Shown one piece after another: positions 25,093 to 38,912 of a DNA stretch of 64,000 nucleotides (its first letter is position 1; each line of letters opens with the position of its first letter). A program made the position numbers and the translations under genes. A model generated the notes under the pieces. It had not been told where the DNA came from and ran no database searches. It saw only the letters and a list, made by a program, of their open reading frames with translations. The stretch comes from Bombus terrestris (taxonomy: Eukaryota > Arthropoda > Insecta > Hymenoptera > Apidae). The stretch is taken from contig NC_063279.1 in NCBI RefSeq assembly GCF_910591885.1, positions 6,696,001-6,760,000 of the forward strand. Reading direction: 5' to 3'.

Positions 25093-25489
25093 GTGCTGTA
25101 CCATGCGGCCAAGTGTTAAAGTTAATTAAAGTTAGCAAACACAAAAACTTGTAAAATTAGGGATTTGCCTTGTTTGATTGCACAAAGACATTGTAGTAGC
25201 CAATGCGAATGGTTATGACTAACAATAAATAAATGAGGAAAGTAGAAAATTAAGTATAAACAAATATTACACATAACAATATTATATATATATATATATC
25301 ATAATCATTCGCATTACCTACTACAATGTTTTTGTGCAACTAAACAGGGGAAATTCTTAACTTTAAGCTTAAATACATAGATTATTGTATATGCTAAATT
25401 GCAACCAAACAGAGCAGATCCCTAATTTTATAGGTTCTTGTATATGCTAACTTTAGTTGACCTGAGCACTTGGCCGCATGGTGCAGCAC
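25093..25489. mobile_element. Foldback / MITE-like element, about 397 bp
   Basis: The left arm begins GTGCTGTACCATGCGGCCAA (25093) and the right arm ends with its near-perfect inverse GGCCGCATGGTGCAGCAC (25489). Inner arms also pair: CCAATGCGAATGGTTATGA on the left against TCATAATCATTCGCATTACC on the right, and ACATTGTAGTAG against CTACTACAATGT. An AT dinucleotide run lies at the loop. The right arm carries extra duplicated pieces (TTGTATATGCTAA twice). There is no open frame of note. This is the structure of a non-autonomous foldback transposon. Confidence 0.75.
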
Positions 25490-25540
25490 CTGTACTGCGA
25501 AACAACTAGAACGGGCGTGGAAACTCTCGTTTCCTCTCTG

Positions 25541-26620
25541 GTCTGACTGGCGCCTCGTCCTTATTATCAAATATCTCTATGGAAAGTACAAAAACAATGA
25601 TGACTAAGTATATTAGGTATATTAAGTATACACTGAGGTAATAATGATAATCAAATTCCTGAACGTTAGGTACGACGTACAAGCGACGTACTAAGGACGC
25701 GTACTTGAGTCGATACGGTATGTCGGCATGATGTGTGTATATGTATAGATATATACGTACATATATACTTTTATGTGACACATGAACTAAAAATTCCGAA
25801 TGAAAAAATATTTCATTATAACCCAACTAAATACATATGTCAAGTTTTACAATATGAACACAGGTATTGTATAAGAATTTTTTGTTAGCATAGAATATTG
25901 TAAAAATTGTAAATCGGGCCAGCAACGAACTTGTCAAAGAAAGAACAGCATCGGCGTGTTTATAATTCTGTCTTACTCTTATTATCAAATATCTCCGTAA
26001 AAAATACAATAATAACAATTATCTTCCTAAACGTTGAAGATTGAAATTATAAAGTAATTAACGAAAGATTAATATACTTAATATTCTAATGGATAAATGG
26101 TATCGGCTTGTTTATATTATGTATACACAAGTCTGACCGGCGACTTATTTTTATCATCAAATAGAAGTACAATAATAATGATAAACAGATTGAAATATAT
26201 TACACCGTAGAACTACATTTTCGCACAATATTACACATTTTCTCAGAATATGTTAATTTAAAATCCAAGTTATTCACATTTATGAAAATTGTTTAGTCCA
26301 ACAAATTTATCTTATTTTAATCACCCTAAAGAATTTAGTAAAACGTAGGTCACTGACGACCACTGTGCCAATCAGCGTGTTAACTTTTTAAATATTGAAA
26401 AATTATTCCAATAAAAGTGTAAAACACCCAATGAAAGATTAATATTCCGAATATTTTAACACGGTCAAGTCTGACTTGTCAAGTCTGTCTTACTCTCATT
26501 AACAAATATCACTATAAATACAGTAAACACAATTAGTTTTTAAACTTTGAAGAATTATTCAAATGAAATTATCACATAATTAATGAAACGTATAAACGTA
26601 TACATATAAATGAAGAAAAA
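25541..26620. repeat. Diverged, irregularly spaced repeats (about four copies)
   Basis: Four imperfect copies share a core like GTCTGACT..CTTATTATCAAATATCTC followed by AAATACAATAATAA. They start near 25541, 25960, 26130 and 26465, with unequal spacing and many substitutions. Some copies are preceded by ATCGGCTTGTTTATA-like sequence. The copies look like remnants of an old duplicated or dispersed element next to the foldback element. No coding potential is evident. Confidence 0.55.
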
Positions 26621-29600
26621 TAGGAATACCGTGTCTTCCTTCGGAAGCGTGTAGGAATGTTGTCGTTGACGACTCCTTGGATTTTACGCACCGTCGCGTT
26701 TCGCCAATAGCATTTGTGGTAGGGAGATCCGAGAAAAGTTCAAATATAATGTACTAACTTCAGTACTTTGACGACGACGTCGCAGAGTCGTAAGCGCAAC
26801 TGGTTGTTGTAGAAAATGAAAGGAAAATATATTCTTCGCGACCTACTCAAGTTGTACGTGTATTTATACACTGTGTGTCACACGCACACAGATAAGATTC
26901 AAACATCCATTTTGCGTCAGTCGATACGTTTTTCTATCTCTCCTGTTAACATTACGAAGCGCGAGTTGCTGCTAGAATGAAAGAGAAGCCAATATTTTAA
27001 GGTTCTCAACTAAAACAATTAATATGTATTATCAGTATTTATATTAACAAATGCCTGAGACATTTTTAAATAGGTTTCAAATAGAGTACGTTGTCGAATG
27101 ATTTGTATAAAGCTAGACCTGTACCTTTAAAGAATTAAAAGTATGGTTAGTAAAATACATATTATGGATCTCGTAAACCGATAATTTAATTTAATTTTGA
27201 TTAATTGAGATTAATATAAAAATGGATTAATAAATTTATAAAATTCATGATAATGGCTTTTTCTGTATAGATTATAAGCTATAATATAGTTATGTAATAT
27301 AGTATATAAATTAGAATATATTCGAACCTACATACGTACCTACTACAATTAATAATCTGTGCCTTAATAATAATTAATTAATAACATATGTTGTACAAAG
27401 ATAAATAACTGTCTTAATAAATAACAAAATAGGATTTTATCTAACAGAATAGCAAAAGTATATTGTTCTATTTGCAGGTAATCGAAGTTTTAGAATTTTT
27501 ATATAAAATATGAAACATCTATTTTCACCATTATGAGATGGTTGATTTGTAAATGTTATACAAGATTTCAACAAATTATCGACAAATCAAAGGAATTGAA
27601 TGATTTTGAAATTTAAGATTATCTTATTATTATTATCTTATTGTTACGTGATTTGTTCCGCTCTCTTTTTTGTACTCGAATCAGTAATAATCTTGTTTAC
27701 AGTTTTTATAACTATAAAGAAGGTAAATAAGTTAGATTACAGATGTATATTTTTTGATAGATAATTTCTTCTTCTAATTTGAGTAAACAGCTAAATTTAA
27801 TTATCTACGTTACGTTACAACGATGACGTAAATATGTCGCGTATATCTTTTTTAAATTCGTAACAAATTATCAAATAGAAAGATAGTAGATGAAATATTA
27901 ATAAACCGAATTGTAATAAAATTCTATCAGAACCTCCATCGAAAGAAAGGCAATTTTATTTACTAGAATTAATTTTATTAAAGACGTCAATTTAAAGATT
28001 TACAGCAAGCGGTATTTTTGAGACGTAACTTTCTTTTGCAGCAAATTCTTAAACAAACTATTTCATTCAATAATCACTACGTTAACAAAGTATCATTTGT
28101 ATTTAATCAATAACGGCGGTACGCGATTATGCATACCATAAACGAAGAAAATAAGATAATCTAAAATTAGAACCCCCTGCTCTCAATCGAAGCAGAAACC
28201 AAATCAGCGAGTAAATTGTATTTAGTTAAATTTTAATATTTGTGCGTTAGTTATTCACCAAAAGTAGACATTGTGGAATAATTTTAAGTCCCTTTGTTCA
28301 AATATTCTACGTTTGTCATTTTTTAATATGTTTACATATTAAATACATGTGTCACGAATGTCATAAAATATTAATAACATTCTGCGATAGAACTAGTCAC
28401 TTCTATTTTTAGTTCAAACTGCATAAAAAGGTATGGAATATAATCAAAACAGTAATCACTTGTGTCTTTTGTATGTCATCATTTCCTTACTTTAAAATGA
28501 ATAAATATGATAAAACAAAATAATATATATGATTTTGTATTGATAATCCTTCTAGAATCTATAAATTTGTCTTTAACAGAGTTGTTGTTTTAGATAAATT
28601 AGAATTCAACAGTGTAAATCTACTTAAAGTACTTTATTGATATATAAATATTGATAGAGTATTATTAAAACGGTATAAAAAAATTGACTTATTCATTTTA
28701 CAATGAATCTTTTTATAAATGTAAGCTCAATTGTCTTAAGTATCGGGTAACATAAAACAATAGGTATAAATGCAGATTACATCGATATCGCAGCATGAAA
28801 ATGTTTCAGACTTTGCAAATGATTCATAGAAATTACTAGAAATAAATAAATAAATTAATAGCGAATATTGGTCTAGAATGAAAATGCATAACTCTTTCAA
28901 AACCAGTTTATCCTTCGTTCTTTCTTACAAAAATTGCTATTAAAATTAGGTGAAGGAAGGATAAACAGTTTGCTATTTGTTGACTCTTAAAATTCCCAGT
29001 GTTTAAAGTAAAAAAAGAGAAATGAATAAATTGTACATTTAAAGATATAAACCAGTGATATAAAACTGTAACATTAAATCCTCAAACCATATTTAAGTCA
29101 AAACACAAGATCTGAGTAATAGAAATTTGTCAGTTTTTAGGTAATAATAATGGAAAGCGAAAAGGTACGAAAGTACGTTAATTTTGCCACAACTCCACGC
29201 TCTTCCACATACAGTTTATCAATATCTATCATCGTCCAATTAATCAAACTATTATCTATAACGAACATCATGAATTCTATCAATGACGCACGAAGCATAA
29301 CAGATACGTATACCGAGATATTTAGAGAGCCAATCGAGAATTGAAATGCATTCATCGACACTCTAATTTTTTTAACAACATTTCAACCAATAAATTTGGC
29401 TACTCTTCTATGTAACATACTCCATCAACTAATTTATTCAAAACGATTCAGAATCAATTACTTAAATTCTTATCCAATGAAAGCATCCAATTCTCGCAAT
29501 TCGAAGCTAACGAAATTACAGAAGATTCTCTTTAGATTCGAGAAACAAACAGCCATAAAACCAAACGCAAATACCATAAAGAGAAGACTGCTCTCGTGAA

Positions 29601-29910
29601 TAGTAATTTACAGACTGTGGATTTTTGTGCATTTCTGATAAAAATTTAAAAATACAAAAATCCACAGAATGCGTACAATATACAAAAATATATAACATAT
29701 ACTAAGTATGAATGATCATAGTTTTTAATAGACGAAGCATATTACTATTATTATCATTACTAGGTATCATTTCTTTAGATCTTTCTTGGCAAAAATATGA
29801 AATCGCGTAAAAATTCGTCTAATAATTTCAGAAAGAAAGAAAAAGAGAGAAATCTGCTTTGATGGTGGATGATGGTTTTCATTAAGACCAACGATGATGC
29901 GAAGGAAGAT
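26621..29910. other. Intergenic stretch between the repeats and the allergen-7-like gene
   Basis: Mostly AT-rich. A higher-GC patch lies at about 26640-26960. The part just below 29910 should be the 3' untranslated region of the minus-strand allergen-7-like gene. No other gene is supported. Confidence 0.5.
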
Positions 29911-32900
29911 TTAAGCGGCGGCGACTGCAACAGGTGGAGGTCGAAGCATCGACCTCGTGGCTGATGATAATTTTTCCGAGACTAAATGAGCGATGTGCGA
30001 TGATCTTTTCCAGACGAATTCGCGCGTTCTGTCGTGATCATCCGCGCTCTCCACTCGCACCTAATTAACAAATAACATCGAGATTAACAAATTGTTTAAG
30101 TAATCGTCGCAATAATAAGTTAATAAGTTCGAGTTAACTTCAGTGTCTTCAGATCTAAACCTTCGATGGTGATGATATTAGATTGCATCAGTTTGCAGAA
30201 TTTACAGATGAAATATCTATTTTTTTTTTTTTTTTTTAAATCGTTTATAAAATATCAGTTACCTTTGACAATTTGAGTATTTTTAGTTCAGTGTGTAATT
30301 GGTTTCAAATTGGAAGAAATGAAGAATTTACATATTACGGGATCATCGTATAATCGATGCATCTTTCTTTTGGTTTTCGTCATTTACGATCCTCTTCGTT
30401 GATTAAAACGGCAACGAGGATGAAACGTAAAAATTAGAGAAACTCTATCTTCCGACAATTTCTCAAACTTTCCATCTCTCTCATCTATCGAACACCTTAT
30501 TCTCTTTCATAAGATATTTCCTATAGAAATAAAGAACTATAATATTTATGAGACGATCTGGAATCTGCGTGCGAGACGTGCTTTCTTTCGAAACTGAATT
30601 CATTAAATTTCGTGCTGTCGTCGACTGGTGCACGGCAGATTAAAGAAGGAGAAATTTTCTGTAACACACGTGAATTAAATGCTAACAACGTTATCGAACG
30701 TAATTCTTTCGAATGTGGATAATGGATCGTAAAAATTGTTGGCAGTTTTAAATTTAGTATGTCAACAGGCTTATGTAAATGTTAAGACAATTCAACAAGT
30801 TGGTTGGTGAAATCCAAGGCTGATGATTGTTCATCAAACAATGAACGAAAAGAGGAAGTTGGAAGAATGCCATTAACGATAATTACTTGTAAATTAACTA
30901 ATCCACGACCAACAGCAAGAAAAATAGCGCCTCGGACGATGGTAAGCCATTTTATTATTCGTCGTTTGATATTTTAATATAATTAAAAGAAAGGAACTTA
31001 GGTGGGAAATTATTTTATCCATTGAACATCGTAACTCTATACTTTGTACGTTTTACACATTTTTTCATATTACGTGGATTCCGTGAATTTTTGCACTATC
31101 AGATTTCCTGCAGACGCGTGAAAATTTGTAATCCCATGGTAATAAGTGAAGAAAGTGAAAAATAGAAGGAAAATGGAAAAAGGAATAGAGAGGCAAGTGA
31201 AAGGTAAGAAAAAGAAAAGATAAGATAGTAGCGGTATAAGTATAATTATACTTATTTCTATTTGACATTATGCTTATTGACAGGATTAGAGTTACTTATT
31301 AGATCACATATTAGAAAGAGAAAAGCGTAAAAAATAAGGAAAAGAATTAAAAAAATAAGGTAAAGAAAATGAAAAATATAAAAGATACCGGAAAAATTGA
31401 AAACAATAGGAAAGGTAGAGAAGAATGGATAAGTAATGACAAACAAATGAAAAAGTAAAGAAAGTCGAGAAATGGATCCACGTGAGTCAAATGGCAAACA
31501 AAAGCTTAAACGAGATAGTCATCAAATAAAAGATAAATGGGAGATAGTCATCAGACATAGACTTTTAAGGCAGTTTTTTTACTCGTGACAAAACTCGTGA
31601 TATTATACAATATTCAGAAACGTGTTTGAGAGATAGCGATGGAAATGTAGTTGTTAAAGAGGCAATGCTTGATAAAGGTAAACGTGCAAAACACGTGCCA
31701 AAAGCACTGTTTCGTTTGAAGAAGATAATAATCGTTTGGTAATCGTCTGCAGAATGGCATTACCGTCTCTTACAGACAAGGATTATAATTACCTCATAAA
31801 AAGAAACATATTGTAAACTAGATAAGATGCATATGAAATTGATAAAGCAACAATCCGCACTAGTCACACAATTGGAAATTAATTCTATTGTTCATAAAGT
31901 AACGTTTAAGAACAATTACGTAATCACGTGTAGATATTAATAATATATAACGGTAATTAGATCAACAATTATATTAACAATATTATATAGTAAATATAGT
32001 AAACTATACTATTGTACTAGCTTACTATATTAATATAGCGAATAAAACTTAACTTTTCAATTTAGTGAATGATAATAAAATGTAATAAATTGTAATGCTT
32101 AACTTAACTGTTAATTAACTGCTTAAATTATATTCTAATATATATAAGATTGCTATTCAGCCACGATTTAAATAGAAAATATAAGAATATTTGTTCTGCT
32201 GGCATAAAGACACGATTAATGCATAATTGACAAAAAATATTGTGAGATATTCCCCGAAACACTGAACTTAGAATGTCACGTGTAATAGATAACCTTTGGG
32301 TAGATATAATACTGTATATGTTACTATAATCCCATTGGTATGACAGAAAGTAAATTTATTATTCATAATTTATTTTAATAAGATGCTGACGGCAGACAGT
32401 TGACAGCGATCGTGAAAGTAGCTTAGAAGGCTTGCAAGGACTTTCTCAATGTAATCATCGAAATGATTAAGTTATGTAAGAAAGTGACAACATTCGAAGA
32501 TATAAATTTTTAATCGGACGAAGCTGGAATGAATGAGGCAACAGGTCGAACGATGACATTCCGTAGTATATTTTGTTCAACGCGTTTCTGTACTTCTGAT
32601 CTAATATTATTATTTAATATTGACGAGATATTGCTTTGTAATGTTTAATATTGATTATTTGATATCTAACGTTACTTTATAATCCATATATAATTTATAT
32701 TTATTATATTTATTTTTTCCCCGGAAGCAAAGCGTCTTGTGAAAAATTGTTATTCTATATCTTTGATCTATTTTCGATCGACATAGCGTAAGAGAAGACC
32801 GACGATGTGTCTTTTAATTTTGTCTCATAGCGTGTCTCACTTTTACGGATATAAAAATTAAAACCGATAAAAGGTTGATTCTATCATGTAATAAATTTTT

Positions 32901-35900
32901 TGTTGATTTTTTCTCACTTTAGCGAGTGGCCTGTGCGACAGTAAAATATTCAACTAAGGCGAATGCATTATTAATTTTTTGTATGGAAATTCTCGACGAA
33001 TAAGAACTCAGTGGCGTGACACGTATCTGATAATCTGAGAGGCCGAAGAATTGATCCACCTCTGTTTATTCGTGATCGAGGTCAATGCTCATTTACGACC
33101 ATTGTATCAAACGAATTTTCATCTCTAACTTGAATTTTAAATTATAAATTATTGAATATTAATTTAAAATAGATATATTCGATGAAATTTATCAACTTAT
33201 GTTTTTTTCAATATCTTATAACTGTTTCTTTTCATATTCATTTCACAAGTAATTAATCGAGCTTTTAGCAAGTTTAAATAATGCTTAAATAATACCTAAT
33301 ACATTATAATTTGTAATGAAGAACGTTTAAAAGATTTCACAGCGAAATCAATGTACGTGGAAAGAGAATAGGAGTGATTAAATAACACAGAGCATAATGG
33401 TTTAACTATAATACCTACGCAAGTAACTTTTCCAAGTATTCTGCCATTTAATATAATCAAGCGTAAACGACTGTAAAGGAAAATCGAATACCAAAATGGA
33501 AAACTTTAATATCAACTTCTTATATCTAAGCAGATAATTCGATCGATAGTCCGAATTTAAAATGGCATTTATCTAAATTCTGATTCAGCTATATAAATAT
33601 CGATAAACTGTACTTATTCGCTTACTCGTTTATTCGTAATCATAACAATGATATCAAAAAAGAAGGCGAATACGATAAGAATGAAATATAAAGAATGATT
33701 TGAAATCAACGCAATCTACAGTTAACGATATCATAAGTACTTGTTCGATTGCTAATTTCCGATTAACTGTTAAGAGTCCACTACTTGCGTTGTGGTCCAA
33801 CTACCGAGGTCCTTGAAATTCGATTGTTTAATCAAACGAATGTTTAATCATCTGAAACATTATCGCTTATCGAAAGAAACCACATGTCCCTAATATTTAT
33901 CGATTTTGACATATGATGTTGAGGCTTCCTATTAGAACATGTCACGATGCATGCATTTGATCTTTAGATTTCATGATATACTTTATAATGTACGTAGTTC
34001 GGCAAATTGGCAAATCGGCATCAGTAGCAACTTGTATCGAAAATCAGAAATCTGCCTTAATCGATGAGCAACGCTCAACTGGAACACAGATTTCACCGTG
34101 TAGAGGATGACACGGATCCTAGACTCTCGTCATTGTATTCTGTTCCTTAATCTTCGGGCAAATCTTATCCAATAGACGTTGAAAAGCAGAATCATCCATA
34201 CGCAAATGATTTCTATGATTCATTCGTCTGGAGTTCTTTTAATAACGCGAAATTGGAACATCCGTTTCCCTCGATAAACCATCTTTTTGTCTATTTCTCT
34301 TTAGTCTCTAGGTCTTCATTTTTTATAATCAGCGCCTATTATAGTAATATATTTATATTATAGTAATCCTATTATAGTAATACTGCAGTTGGAAGATAAT
34401 CAGACATTGTGGAAGACGTGCTCCGATGTTGGTATCTCTCCAAAAATTCAGAAGAATCGGTAACGCGGAACTAAACTGAGACTGATGCAGACCTTATGAA
34501 ACCTAAGTAGAAGCTCATGCGTCGTCAAACACGTTTCAACGCGCATAGAAACCTTCGTCGTTTGAATAATCAATGGAACAAGTCACAAAGTCCGATTATT
34601 ACGTGTCTTAATCTTGATTCGACTCAACGAAGATAATTTTACAAATTTGAAAACGGTAGGTTCACTGTCGTATTTTTAAACGAATACTATTGTTACAGCG
34701 CAAGATCATAAAACCATAAGTTAGAAATATTATAACGTTAAGCTATAGACGACCGTTTATAACGGGGGAGACCGCAACGACGCGGATGTTAGGAATTAGC
34801 ATAACTTTTCTTCCTTTCCTTGAACTCGGTGCGCTTTATTATCTTATTGCCTGCGAACCGTTAAACCCGGTGCAAACGAGCGGTTTGCGACGACATCACC
34901 GCCGCGAGGCAGTTTGCTGCTGCGTTTTAGATGCCGTTGTACACGAAGGGTCGCTTCATAGACGCATGTTAGACGCATTGATGCTGTAGCTAAGTATACA
35001 TCGAAAGACAATTGTTTGCAGATACGTGTTAATAAGCAGTCGGTCAGTATTTGCCTTTCGTGAAAAATCCATAGAAAGGCAGATGCTAATTAGGTGCGAC
35101 ATGTATCTGCGGATAATTGTTCATAGCAAGCGTATACTTAGCTTGAGAATGCTCCCATGCAGTGGTCATCGCAAAGTAATATACAACTGTCCAGGAAACA
35201 ACAGCGAACCGTTTTCGTCATGACAAGATGTATTTTACGCTTCGTGGATTGAACATCGGCGTAGACGCATCGTCATATTCAATAAAACGCTTCTATGAAG
35301 CGGCAAAGCTTCGTGGAAATCGTGGGCAGTGAGTTTAAAACGCGGTAGGAAATTGCTGCGGCGAAAACGTTACAGCAAACCGCTAAGAATTGCGTCCCGT
35401 ACGAACTTCTTAATATAAATTGACGTTACACCTCTCTGAGAAATGAGATGGTTATAATCATAATTGAATTACGGATTTTTATGCATTTACGTAACATTTG
35501 AAATATACATATAAAACAAAAATTGAAGAAATATCCAGAATATTATATTTGTCATGGTTTTCGATAGATAAAACATATCTCTGTTTAATCTCTGTTCTGT
35601 TTCTTTAGTTGCCACCATAAAAATATAAAACACCGTGGTCTAATTGTAACTTTCATTTTTAAGTGCAATTGTTATTAATTTAAAGCTTTGATATTATAAA
35701 AGAATGATGTCTTTTGAAATCCCAACATGTTTCAACCTTTTCAAACTTTTATCCATACAAAATGTTTGATAAAAATTGAAACCCAACAGAATCCCATCAC
35801 TGTTGAGAATATGTCGATTCACGATCCATAAATTCTTGGGAATTTGCCGTATTCAAGCACGTGATATTTAAACGTCGCATCATTCGAATGGAGTATGCCT

Positions 35901-38028
35901 CTGCCGTCAATATAAAGTGAAATTAACATTCCATGTAACCATGTAAATGTAGAAGGCAGAAAAATTGACGCAAACGTTGCGAAAAGTTAAAGACATTAGT
36001 GAAGTATTTATGATGTGAGATAAAGAGCATTAGATGATCCAAGTATAAACAGAATGTAATTCAAAACAATTCACTCTGATAGTAAAAATACACAACCCAT
36101 AAAGAATTACAGATATCATGGTCAAATATTGTTGAAGTCTTGAGTTATCATCAAATACAAAATTATGTTTTACTTTAAGAAAATTGATTTTAGATTCAAT
36201 GTTGACGAAGTATATTCTACCATCTAGCTAGAAGATTCTTGGTGTTTTAATGACCGATTAATTTAATGAAAAGGGTCGTTGTCCTATGTACATTTGTTGG
36301 TATAAAAAAATATTATGAGGAGAACGTAATGTGCGATTATGAAATTGGTAGATGAAAAGCAACCAGAACCAGATGGCAAATGTACATATAAATAGTTTTG
36401 TTCAGCTGTATCTGCTTAAAAATTCCGCGATAAGGTTTACGTAATGGAATAGTTAAAAAGTGGCGAGAGGAAAAAACCAGTTGAAAAATCGCAGATGACC
36501 ATGTAATTTGTATGAAAAGAATTTTAGAAATGAGCAAATCATGAGATGGCTTTTTAAATATAAATTATATATAAAAAGATATTCCGTTTTACCAATAAAC
36601 AAAAAAATTTTCTGTTTAAATTCACTAGTCTCCTAATAATAAAAAATTGAACGCATTTTTTCAAATACGCTAAAGCACAAAGAGTTAAAAACGTAAGATT
36701 GATTATTCTTTTAGTAATAATTAAGGTTATTTGCTAGTTACCTGTTTAGGTTGCAGAACACGGATGGAATTGAGGGTAGCTGCACCACCATGAAGAACTC
36801 GAAGACTCAGTTTACCCGACATTTCGGCAGTGGTAGCAGTCGCGCTTCTCAATTCCTTCTTTGCAGCCCTACCAAATTCCTTTTCAACCTTTAGTATCAA
36901 AGGACCAAGAGTAAATCTCGTTTTGATCATGGTGTGATCGCTCATCATGTTCACAGACACGTCTCCGGATCTTTGTAGGCTCGCGAGTCCGTAAAGTGTG
37001 GCTCTCGCCTTTGGTTTATTTTTCTTTGTCTGGAAATTGATAAGAAATGTTATTTGATTTTATTCATCGTAAAAGTTATTTCCTAGACTTTTAAATACAC
37101 CTGTACGCGTGCATATACAAGAAAATGAACTATTATATCTTCTGCAAAGCAACTTTGCAAGAGAATTGAAAATAATATTTTATAAAAAAGAAAAAAAAAG
37201 AAATCGGATCACTTGTGTACACAGGGAATGTAGAACAAAAGACTACAAAGTGGGTGTTACAAGGAGCAGAATGAACGACTGAATTTTAAGTACATTGAAC
37301 TAATTAAGATAACAGTATTTTACTACAAAATTATATAACATTTGCATTAACGTTAATGGAGTATGATTGTTACCTTATTTTTATTATTGCTAGTCTGTTT
37401 CGTTTTGTTCTTCGTTCCACCGCGAGTTTTATTTGATTTTTTGCTGTTCGAATTAGATACTCGTTTGTTTGTAGATTTTGTAGTTGTCTCCACGTTCGAT
37501 CTACTTGATACTTGAAGTTCAGATACGATAGTAGTTGCTTCCTTTTCAACGGTAGCAGCTGACATAGTCGTGTTTTCAACGGCCTCCAGAGTTTTCTATA
37601 AACGAATTCGAATTGGTCAATTTAAAATTTATTTTAAAATACCAATGATTAAATTTTCAACAACAGGATTCTGTTTTAGTAAATATGATTTCTTTCAAAT
37701 GAAAATGTTGCTTTTAATAGCATAATTCAAGTTTATTATACCTGTGTGTTTTCAGGAACTTCCTCGATAATTTTCTCTGTGGTCACCGAAACTACTGCCA
37801 TATTGCTCTTCTTTATTCCAGTCTTGCTATTGTTCTTCTTCGTCTTGCTTTTGCTCTTCTGTTTACCGGACTTTGATTTGGCATTCGCGTTGGACAATTT
37901 CACCGTCACTGGGTCATAATTGCTACGTAAGATTTTATTAATTCTTCCTAAGATGTTGTCCACGAAACGATTGTATTTCGCCACGTAAATCGCTGATACG
38001 TCGTTGCTTGGTTCCGACTGCATCATTC
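29911..38028 (-). CDS. Group-7-allergen-like (TULIP-type) protein with a long Lys/Asn/Ser-rich insert
   Basis: Four in-phase exons: 38028-37742 (donor GTATAA), 37595-37374 (donor GTAACA), 37029-36742 (donor GTAACT) and, after a 6.7 kb intron, 30060-29911 (acceptor ATTAG, stop TAA), about 315 residues. The first exon needs one base from an upstream exon. It begins QSEPSNDVSAIYVAKYNRF and has an amphipathic DNILGRINKIL helix. The GLASLQRSGDVSVNM stretch resembles the GLKQMKRVGDANV block of group 7 mite allergens, which have a lipid-binding BPI/TULIP-like fold. Between these parts sit about 130 low-complexity residues rich in Lys, Asn, Ser and Thr. The last exon encodes VRVESADDHDRTREFVWKRS and ends in an Ala/Pro tail. 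The start exon is uncertain: ATGGCTGAAA at 38505-38496 before a GTATGT donor fits the phase but gives no signal peptide. Family assignment is inference; the gene itself is well supported. Confidence 0.72.
30061..36741 (-). other. 6.7 kb intron of the allergen-7-like gene
   Basis: The large intron separates the penultimate and last coding exons. It is AT-rich, apart from a CpG-rich, GC-richer island at about 34740-35400. A poly-T run lies at about 30220-30236 and a pyrimidine/purine-biased stretch at 31100-31500. I see no convincing gene nested in it. Confidence 0.55.
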
Positions 38029-38912
38029 CTGAAATTTATCAATTTATTGTCTAATTTTTGTCTAATTTTCATTTCTCTTCAGAAACATCTACTGAAACTC
38101 GGGACGGAGAATGTTCAATTTATTAACGTACAATTTAGCGATCCACGATTTAAGTATTCTTCTTATTATTCCAATTTATTATTCGTATTTAAAGTCTTGA
38201 AATTTAAAAATCCGCGCTGTATAAAAATTTATTTTTAATATTTAAATATTTATTTAACATTTATAATGCTTCTTAAATATTTGCATTTTTATTTATTAAC
38301 ATTTATATGTTACTTAGATTTTGATTTCGAATAGTCAATCAAGAAGGAATCATCATCATACGAGAATTTCTAACAATGTCCATAATCGAATTAAAAGTCC
38401 AGCTTTCAACATCTGCCAGGTTATCGACCACAATGGCGATTCAATGTCAACGACCCATTTTCTACGATCAACTTGTAACAAGCATTCACACATACTTTCA
38501 GCCATTTAGTAAATAATGCAACGAATTTGAAATTCGAAGAGTACGTCGTAACACTTCCCCGTAATTTAGAATTTCAAATTATTGCGAATCGATTTCACAC
38601 CTATCCGTATATCGGACAATTACCAGATCAATTTATCCAAAGTGAAATCGCGTTAACGATCGCGTTTCTTGGCAGCGAGCTAATGCAATTTAATGGTCGA
38701 GCATCGGGGCATTCAAATTGCCGCGCATTTGTTTTCTAAGATAGTGGCTAGCGTTAAGCTATGCGATGAATCGACACGAGAAAAAAACTTCCGTGTGGCG
38801 ACCTCGATGAATTAAGTTCGTAAGAAAGAGCGACAATGTTAACGGTATATCGGAATCCTCCTGCGGAGCTGAACTGGTCTTCGATCTGGGCCACGACCTG
38901 CTTCCTACTCAC

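Noticed and set aside
36727..36741. Premature C-terminus of the allergen-7-like protein (VTSK then TAA)
   Set aside because: A consensus donor precedes it and a matching, in-phase terminal exon exists at 30060-29911.
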